A stretch of 64,000 bases of DNA from Diplonema japonicum (Eukaryota; Euglenozoa; Diplonemea; Diplonemida; Diplonemidae): NCBI GenBank assembly GCA_964019335.1, contig OZ025742.1:1-64000 (forward strand). The letters are read 5' to 3'. A model generated the notes under the pieces. It was not told where the DNA came from. It worked only from the letters and a program-made list of their open reading frames with translations, and ran no database searches. This document shows positions 58,909 to 64,000 of this stretch, in pieces (positions within the stretch are counted from its first letter, which is position 1; each line of letters begins with the position of its first letter). A program made the position numbers and the translations under genes.

Positions 58909-60063
58909 ATGGGCCGGGTCGAAGGCTGGTACAAAGGCAAAACCATCTGTGCCCCGATGGTGAGGGTATCGAACCTGGCGTTCAGGTTGGTGGCCGCAAA
59001 GTACGGCGCAGACGTTGTTTTCACCGAGGAGCTCATCGCACAGAAACTGGTCAAAACAGAGAGGATTGTCAACAAGGAGAAAGGTGTGGTGGAATACGTC
59101 TTAACAGAGCAATGCGGCAAGGCGAAGAAGAAGAAACTCATGCAGACGCTCGTTTTCTCAACACTGACGAGAAAAGACAACACAGAGCACCCCGAGGGCG
59201 CCACCCTCGTACTACAAATGGGCGCGAACGACCCTGACGTCGCACTACGCGCAGCACAGCACGTTGAAGCCGACATCGACGGCATCGACCTCAACATGGG
59301 ATGCCCCAAGGCGTTTTCCATCAAAGGTGGAATGGGCGCAGCCTTGCTAACCGACCCCGACAAGGTCAAAGCCATCCTTTCAAACCTCTCGAAAAATCTA
59401 TCCATTCCCGTGTCTTGCAAAATCAGGCTTTTGGAAGACAAAACCGCAATGCTACACCTTCTCAAGGTTATTTCCGAAACCGGTGTGTCAGCTGTGACCG
59501 TCCACGCCCGTTTCAGGGAGCAGCGTTCGTCGGAGGTACCGAAAGTAGAGTATTTTAAAGAAATAATGGCGGAGCTGATCGATTTCCCGATTCCTGTGAT
59601 TTTCAACGGTGATGTGTGGGGTGTGAAGGAGGTGGAGGAAGTGAAGGGTCTGGAGAAGGTAGAAGGCGCTATGATAGCTCGTGGTGCGCTGCAGAACCCC
59701 ACCTGTTTCTCCCCGAGCCCGCTTGACAAAATAGAGGCACACTCGGAACTTTTGAAAAGCCACCTGAGATTCGGCGGGGGCATGCGCGAGGTCAAGTACA
59801 CCCTCACCCGCTCCTTCCAAGAACAGAAACAATACAAAACCCACTTCGACGCCATGCAACATGCACGCACAATACCTGAAATGTGGATTGCTCTCGGCAA
59901 CGATCCTGAGGACGCAGGGTTCTTGGAGCTTGTCAAGGCGCACAGCGACCCGTTGAGGATCATCGATGGTGTGATCGAGGAGTACGAGGTGGCACGGAAG
60001 AGGCGATGTGAGGTTGAGGAGGTGGAAGGAACTGGCAAAAAAGCAAGACTGGATGCAGCGTAG
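58909..60063 (+). CDS. DUS2: tRNA-dihydrouridine synthase, DUS2-like
   Basis: 384 residues, single exon. The FMN-dependent enzyme reduces uridine in the tRNA D-loop (position 20 for DUS2/Smm1). Seen: the N-terminal FMN-binding block APMVRVSNLAFRLVAAKYGA, then EELIAQKL, the catalytic loop NMGCPKAFS with the active-site Cys at residue 132, SCKIRLLED, VTVHARFREQRS, and the phosphate-binding IFNGDVWG/AMIARGAL blocks of the TIM barrel. The C-terminal helical domain is present; the double-stranded RNA-binding domain of animal DUS2 is absent, as in fungal Smm1. The tail is basic (KRRCEVEEVEGTGKKARLD) and could be a nuclear signal. The gene symbol rests on GCPKAFS and overall similarity. Confidence 0.92.
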   Translation: MGRVEGWYKGKTICAPMVRVSNLAFRLVAAKYGADVVFTEELIAQKLVKTERIVNKEKGVVEYVLTEQCGKAKKKKLMQTLVFSTLTRKDNTEHPEGATLVLQMGANDPDVALRAAQHVEADIDGIDLNMGCPKAFSIKGGMGAALLTDPDKVKAILSNLSKNLSIPVSCKIRLLEDKTAMLHLLKVISETGVSAVTVHARFREQRSSEVPKVEYFKEIMAELIDFPIPVIFNGDVWGVKEVEEVKGLEKVEGAMIARGALQNPTCFSPSPLDKIEAHSELLKSHLRFGGGMREVKYTLTRSFQEQKQYKTHFDAMQHARTIPEMWIALGNDPEDAGFLELVKAHSDPLRIIDGVIEEYEVARKRRCEVEEVEGTGKKARLDAA

Positions 60064-60435
60064 TGAATGAGAATAGGGTGATCCCCTACCCAACCCCCTT
60101 TTGCGGCGCCCGACGTGATGCCGGGGGGTCATAAAATATTTTTTTTTGAGTTTATGGGAGAATAATAAAAAAAAAAAAAAAAGCATTGAAAGAAATCAAG
60201 GGGAGTGGGAAAAAAAAAAAAAAAGAAGCCCTCCCTCTATCATCTTCCCCCCCCCCTTTTTTTTTCTTTTTACATGGTGGGATCGTTGCTAACAAAAATA
60301 TCCCAATCATCGTTTTATTTGTGTATTTTTTGTTGTCTTCCGTTTTTTTTTTTCTTTTTTTTTTTCTCTTTTCCTATATAGTCGACAAAGAAAGTGCTTA
60401 CAACACCACCCTCCAACCTCTCCCCTCCCCTTTCA
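60064..60435. other. Short homopolymer-rich spacer
   Basis: T, A and C tracts between the DUS and SGNH genes; no gene seen. A pyrimidine-rich tract with AG precedes the SGNH start. Confidence 0.6.
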
Positions 60436-61248
60436 ATGACTACCATTCAGTATAAAAAAAGGCCTGCATCGGAGTTAATTTTAGTAATTTTGGTCTTATT
60501 CTTTATATCTGGAGCGATGGCTGACACAGGACCGGGGCCTTGCAAGGTAGACATCGGTGAGGTGGTACTTTTCGGTGATTCTATAACTCAACAGAGTTTC
60601 AGTGTGGGTGGCTGGGGTGCCCGCTTGGCTGATTACTTCCAAAGGCGTGCCGATGTGATGAACAGAGGCTTCAGCGGGTACAACACAGCATGGGCGTTGA
60701 GAGTCATGGATGGCATGTTCAAGAAAATGTCGAAAGTGGAGCTCGTGATCGTATTTTTCGGAGCCAACGACGGTGTCAAAGACGGGATGGGCCCCACCAG
60801 CAGACAGTTTGTTCCGGTAGAGAAATACGGGGAAAACCTGGAAAAAATTGTACAAGAGATTCGGAGCCAAGCAGGTTCCGAAACAAGGATTCTCCTGCTG
60901 ACGCCACCGCCTACCACCAGAACTGATGAACGTATCAATGACAACACAAAGCGCTACGCAGTGCAGGCCGGCAAAACCGCGGCCAAGCTGGGGCTTCCCT
61001 CATTGGACCTCCACACAAACATGACCGCTCTCCCTGACTGGGAGGGGTTCTTCCGCGATGGACTCCATCTCTCTCCTAAGGGAAACGAGGTGGTGTATGA
61101 CTTGCTCATCTCGGCGGTAGAAGCAGCCTACCCAGACCTCGCTGTCGCACGCTGCCCCCACACCGGGTCCACCGGAAACGCTGGGGCCCGTTCTTCTTTG
61201 ACCCACTACCAACCCTTTCATGGGGAGTTCTCGCGTGAAGAGCTGTGA
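60436..61248 (+). CDS. SGNH-family esterase (isoamyl-acetate esterase-like)
   Basis: 270 residues from ATG 60436; an in-frame GTG at 60394 is not used. All SGNH blocks are present: FGDSITQ (nucleophile Ser), RGFSGYNT (Gly), FFGANDG (Asn) and DGLHLSPKGN (catalytic Asp and His). The pattern is that of the IAH1/isoamyl-acetate-hydrolysing branch, which cleaves short-chain acetate esters; the natural substrate is unknown. A hydrophobic segment near the N-terminus (ELILVILVLFFISGAMA) suggests a signal peptide or anchor. Starting at the later MADTG would give a cytosolic form of normal IAH1 length. Confidence 0.9.
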   Translation: MTTIQYKKRPASELILVILVLFFISGAMADTGPGPCKVDIGEVVLFGDSITQQSFSVGGWGARLADYFQRRADVMNRGFSGYNTAWALRVMDGMFKKMSKVELVIVFFGANDGVKDGMGPTSRQFVPVEKYGENLEKIVQEIRSQAGSETRILLLTPPPTTRTDERINDNTKRYAVQAGKTAAKLGLPSLDLHTNMTALPDWEGFFRDGLHLSPKGNEVVYDLLISAVEAAYPDLAVARCPHTGSTGNAGARSSLTHYQPFHGEFSREEL

Positions 61249-61314
61249 AATTTCCAGCATTTTTTTCTCCCCTCACTCGAAAAAAAAAAAAAAAATTGCC
61301 AGGGTTAGGGGGGG

Positions 61315-61322
61315 AAAAAAAA
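61315..61322 (+). promoter_or_regulatory. Encoded A run abutting the ATG of the coiled-coil gene
   Basis: Eight A residues after a G run, immediately before ATG 61323. Fourth example of this start context in the window. Confidence 0.45.
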
Positions 61323-62996
61323 ATGGAAGGCCCTGCGTCCTACGGATGGGTGGAGTCTGTACTCGGTCCTCCACCAGAGCGAGCACCTGACAGAGTGGAG
61401 GACAGCAACACGACACGCGTGAACGTGAAGGTGGACTGGGATGAAATCCAACGGCAAAGAGAGATATCGGAGGGAAGAAGGAGGGACAGGATGGCACGGA
61501 AAGGATTCTCTGGCGGCGTAGCGGGAAAAGAGGAGAAACGCCGACTAGAAACAAAGCGGGAGGAAGACGCGCAGAGGGACAAGCTGTACAACTGGGAAAG
61601 AGAGACAAAACCTAAAGTAAAGCTGCCACCGCTGGTGGATGTCGACAAACAAAAGGGCGAGCGGTGGAGACACCAGACGCTAATCGGCTTCACGCAAGTG
61701 GACAACGAGATCAACAGAAACTTGAACAGCCGTGAGATCGACGTGCTCCTCAAAAAGGAAACCGCACACCGAACAGAAATCACTTCCATCGAAAAGTCCG
61801 AATCAAGCGTCATACAAAGAATGGCCTACATACGCACCTTAGCTTCTTCAACGGAGTGCCGATTTCACAGAGAGCAAAACCCAGGTCTGGTGACAGATGC
61901 TGAGGTGTTTTATCACTTCCTGTCATTAAAAACCTCGCGGGTGATCGAAATGCTTGAGAAGAACGAAGTGTCGGGCAGGACCGGGATCGTCGCGGAGGAG
62001 CAGAATGAAACCACGAAGCTGTCCTTACGGCTGTTGACGTTGCAGGGCATCGTTTGCGAAGGAAAGGTTCCATCGAGCTCACCGATATACGCGGAAGAAC
62101 AACAACGGGTCCACAGAAATATTGTATACAAGGAAGAAGAGAAGGAGTTTCAACAGTGTATCATCTCGTCAGTACAGATCCACAAGCACGCGGCTAAAGG
62201 CCGCGAGGCAATCCGGTTGGAAAGAGACCTCGCTGCATCCACAGCGCTCGCCTCGGAAGAGCGGGCACAACGTAGCGTGGTGGTGGCAGAAGAGAGCTGC
62301 GGCCAAGACAAACTCTGGATGTCGTGGGACTTATATACGAAAAACACCACACAGGCACTGCTTTGGAGGGTTTTAAAATCAGAAGCGTCTGCAAGAGTCG
62401 ACATCGAGGCTCAGGAGACAGACAGCTTCGAACAAATTCAAATTGATTCCCCGGCCATCGCACATCTGAACAAGCTGCTTCGCGCAATGACCCTCACAGA
62501 ATTACTAGAACATTCTGAACACGGCTGCCGGCGATCTTCATTGACAGAAGCAAAGCTTGAATTCGACATAATTGAACGCAAATACTCGCAATATTCCAGC
62601 TGGCGGCGAATCCTAATCGATGAAGCACTCCGCCGCGACCTCGCTGTCCAGGAAGAAGCGGTGGAATTCACAAAGCTACGAATACTGTCTGCCGACAGCT
62701 ATGCTTCCGCGGAGCGCGACGAAAAGACGGAGCTGGAAGACATCTGGGGGGTGCTGTCGGAAATACCTTCGGACAACCACTGCGAATCGCTCCCCGAAAA
62801 AGAGGCGGACACGGAACAAAAAATACAAGAAGAAGAGGAACCCGAGGTACCCCAAGAAGAACTGCCCCAAGAAACAAACACCGCTTCTTGGGAGCGTTTT
62901 TCCACCGCCGCCAACGCCGCAGCTCCTTTCTACACAATCGACGATGGCGATGACGCTGTTGAGGAGAGACCTGATCCGTGGTCCAAGCTTGCTTAA
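61323..62996 (+). CDS. Unidentified charged, helical protein
   Basis: 557 residues, single exon. I do not recognise the family. The N-terminus (MEGPASYGWVESVLGPPPERA) is unusual for the protein. The middle is almost all charged helix with a loose repeat of the form E..(A/H)R..I...E (KKETAHRTEITSIEKSE; EVSGRTGIVAEEQNE; ASEERAQRSVVVAEES; KSEASARVDIEAQETD; DEALRRDLAVQEEA) at ~60-90-residue spacing. An acidic linker and a conserved-looking VEERPDPWSKLA tail follow. No signal peptide, membrane segment or enzyme motif. Repeats of this type occur in cytoskeletal and flagellar coiled-coil proteins of protists, but that role is only a guess. Confidence 0.75.
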   Translation: MEGPASYGWVESVLGPPPERAPDRVEDSNTTRVNVKVDWDEIQRQREISEGRRRDRMARKGFSGGVAGKEEKRRLETKREEDAQRDKLYNWERETKPKVKLPPLVDVDKQKGERWRHQTLIGFTQVDNEINRNLNSREIDVLLKKETAHRTEITSIEKSESSVIQRMAYIRTLASSTECRFHREQNPGLVTDAEVFYHFLSLKTSRVIEMLEKNEVSGRTGIVAEEQNETTKLSLRLLTLQGIVCEGKVPSSSPIYAEEQQRVHRNIVYKEEEKEFQQCIISSVQIHKHAAKGREAIRLERDLAASTALASEERAQRSVVVAEESCGQDKLWMSWDLYTKNTTQALLWRVLKSEASARVDIEAQETDSFEQIQIDSPAIAHLNKLLRAMTLTELLEHSEHGCRRSSLTEAKLEFDIIERKYSQYSSWRRILIDEALRRDLAVQEEAVEFTKLRILSADSYASAERDEKTELEDIWGVLSEIPSDNHCESLPEKEADTEQKIQEEEEPEVPQEELPQETNTASWERFSTAANAAAPFYTIDDGDDAVEERPDPWSKLA

Positions 62997-63182
62997 AATC
63001 TTTTTATAAAGGCCCCCCCCCCCCCCCCCCCCCCACGCACACACAGTAGTTTTTCTAAACACTCGGTTTTTTCTGTTTTGTTTCTTTTTCTATTTTTTTT
63101 TTTTTCCCGTACCCCCGAGTTTTTCAAAAGAAACCAAACCAACAGGTCATCAAAGAAAGGGGGAATTAAGAAAGAACAAAAA
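62997..63182. other. Short spacer with 22-C run
   Basis: Poly-C at 63013-63034 and T tracts between the unidentified gene and the BFR1-like gene. The latter's ATG follows ACAAAAA. Confidence 0.6.
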
Positions 63183-64000
63183 ATGACGGAAGAGGCAGCA
63201 CCTTTAGAAAACTGGACCGAGGAGGTTGGAGAGGAGAAGCCCCAGGGGAAAGGAAAGGGGAGGGGAAAGAAGGGCTCCGGGAAGGGCGGCAAGGGAGGGA
63301 AGAAGGGCGGCAAGAAGGGTGGTTACGACGGGCCGAGGAGGCCAAGGAGGTTTGTGGTGGATCATGAGTTGGAGAAGGAGACCCGGAGTGTGGAGGAGCT
63401 GAACGAGGAGCTGGCGAAGCTGCAGGGCGAAGTGGAGGGCTTCAAGAGCAAGGCGGGCGAGCTCAAGGAAGCGAAGAAGCAGCAGGACGACGAGGAGAAG
63501 GACCGACAGATCGGGGAAGTACGCGAGCAGATTGCCGCCAAAAAGGTGGAAAAGAAAGCAATTGACAACACCATGAGCAAAATTCAAGAAGAATTTAACG
63601 TTTTCCAAGTCAAACTCGACGAAATCTACAACGAGAAGAAGGCCTACATGGCAGAGAAGACCCGGAGAAAGAAGGAGAACAATGTCAACTACTCGGAAGA
63701 GGACGTCGCAGAGGCGATCAGAAAGGTTGAGGAGAAGCACGAGACCTGCGGGGGGCTGTCCTCCAGGTCCGAGAGAAACTTCATGACCCAGCTCCGCAAG
63801 CTCGAACAGGTGAAGGCCACCCTCAAGGACCTCAAGAAGTACGACCTCGCTGCTGCTGAGAAGGACAAGGCCGCAAAGGTACAACAAAAAAAAACAAAAA
63901 AAAAAAAAAATACCCAGGAACTGAAGGCGATGATGAAGCCCATCAACGCCGACAGGGATGAGAGAAAAGAGGAGCTGAAGCAGGTGAACATCGCCATCAG
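63183..64000 (+). CDS. BFR1-like coiled-coil mRNP/ER-associated protein (5' part)
   Basis: Exon 1 is 63183-63878 and exon 2 starts at 63918 and runs off the window. A Gly/Lys-rich N-terminus (GKGKGRGKKGSGKGGK) suited to RNA binding is followed by PRRFVVDHELEKETRSVEEL and a long coiled coil. The pattern KIQEEFNVFQVKLDEIYNEK and GGLSSRSERNFMTQLRKLE is typical of the BFR1/nuclear-segregation family. In yeast, Bfr1 associates with polysomes and mRNPs at the ER. The 39-nt intron (GTACAAC...ACCCAG) is in frame and stop-free; reading through it would add a Lys-rich insert. Family assignment is from the pattern, by eye. Confidence 0.7.
   Translation, partial: MTEEAAPLENWTEEVGEEKPQGKGKGRGKKGSGKGGKGGKKGGKKGGYDGPRRPRRFVVDHELEKETRSVEELNEELAKLQGEVEGFKSKAGELKEAKKQQDDEEKDRQIGEVREQIAAKKVEKKAIDNTMSKIQEEFNVFQVKLDEIYNEKKAYMAEKTRRKKENNVNYSEEDVAEAIRKVEEKHETCGGLSSRSERNFMTQLRKLEQVKATLKDLKKYDLAAAEKDKAAKVQQKKTKKKKNTQELKAMMKPINADRDERKEELKQVNIAI
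63879..63917 (+). other. Intron in BFR1-like gene (39 nt, A-rich, in frame)
   Basis: GTACAAC...TACCCAG, phase 0, about 70% A. Splicing joins KDKAAK to ELKAMMK, keeping the coiled coil. It would be among the shortest spliceosomal introns; retention is an alternative. Confidence 0.65.

Overview
This is nuclear DNA of a eukaryote, most likely a protist. The evidence is short GT-AG introns, a 2297-residue NACHT-pentapeptide-WD40 protein, secreted Cys-rich membrane proteins, several non-LTR retrotransposons, and piggyBac-like and pogo-like transposase remnants. I cannot name the lineage. All eight host-type genes and gene copies (23-64 kb) lie on the + strand, spaced by T-, A- and C-homopolymers. 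Gene bodies are GC-rich and spacers AT-rich. At least four start codons follow an encoded A-run directly.

Layout. 0-23 kb is a transposon island. Element A (+, 1-5.2 kb) has a partial coiled-coil ORF1 and an ORF2 with 2A, APE endonuclease, RT and RNase H. Two related elements follow head-to-tail on the - strand: element 1 (5.3-11.5 kb, decayed and 3'-truncated) and element 2 (11.6-17.17 kb, intact ORF2, 5'-truncated gag). At 17.17 kb element 2 abuts a + strand gene with a Penelope-like RT palm followed by a Josephin-like cysteine protease domain (17.17-21.2 kb). A pogo-like transposase pseudogene lies at 21.7-22.7 kb. 23.46-26.4 kb is a Cys-rich type I membrane protein. 27.7-34.5 kb is element 3, a different non-LTR clade. 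34.9-39.3 kb is a nest of insertions: a truncated element-3-like copy split by two 60-bp repeats, a piggyBac element with exact 13-bp TIRs and TTAA ends, a 184-bp MITE, a broken Cys-rich gene copy and a second piggyBac fragment. 39.4-44.2 kb is a Cys-rich membrane protein made of four apparently identical 1128-bp units. 45-47 kb holds gene and retroelement debris. 47.4-64 kb is the conventional gene-rich part: ABCG transporter with a Tudor-like N-terminus, NACHT-pentapeptide-WD40 protein, DUS2-like tRNA-dihydrouridine synthase, SGNH esterase, an unidentified coiled-coil protein and a BFR1-like protein running off the end.

Most interesting. (1) In elements 1, 2 and 3 the gag-like ORF1 ends in TGA, and the same frame stays open straight into ORF2, where a 2A-like motif precedes the endonuclease. 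In elements 1 and 2 the stretch between TGA and the ORF2 ATG is exactly 47 codons in both and is conserved as protein, with many synonymous differences. This suggests stop-codon readthrough followed by 2A separation. (2) The RT-Josephin-like polyprotein, with a SUMO-interaction-like motif and a second, apparently dead protease-like domain, is not an architecture I know. (3) The host genes show encoded poly(A) leaders and A-rich introns, two of which stay in frame when retained.
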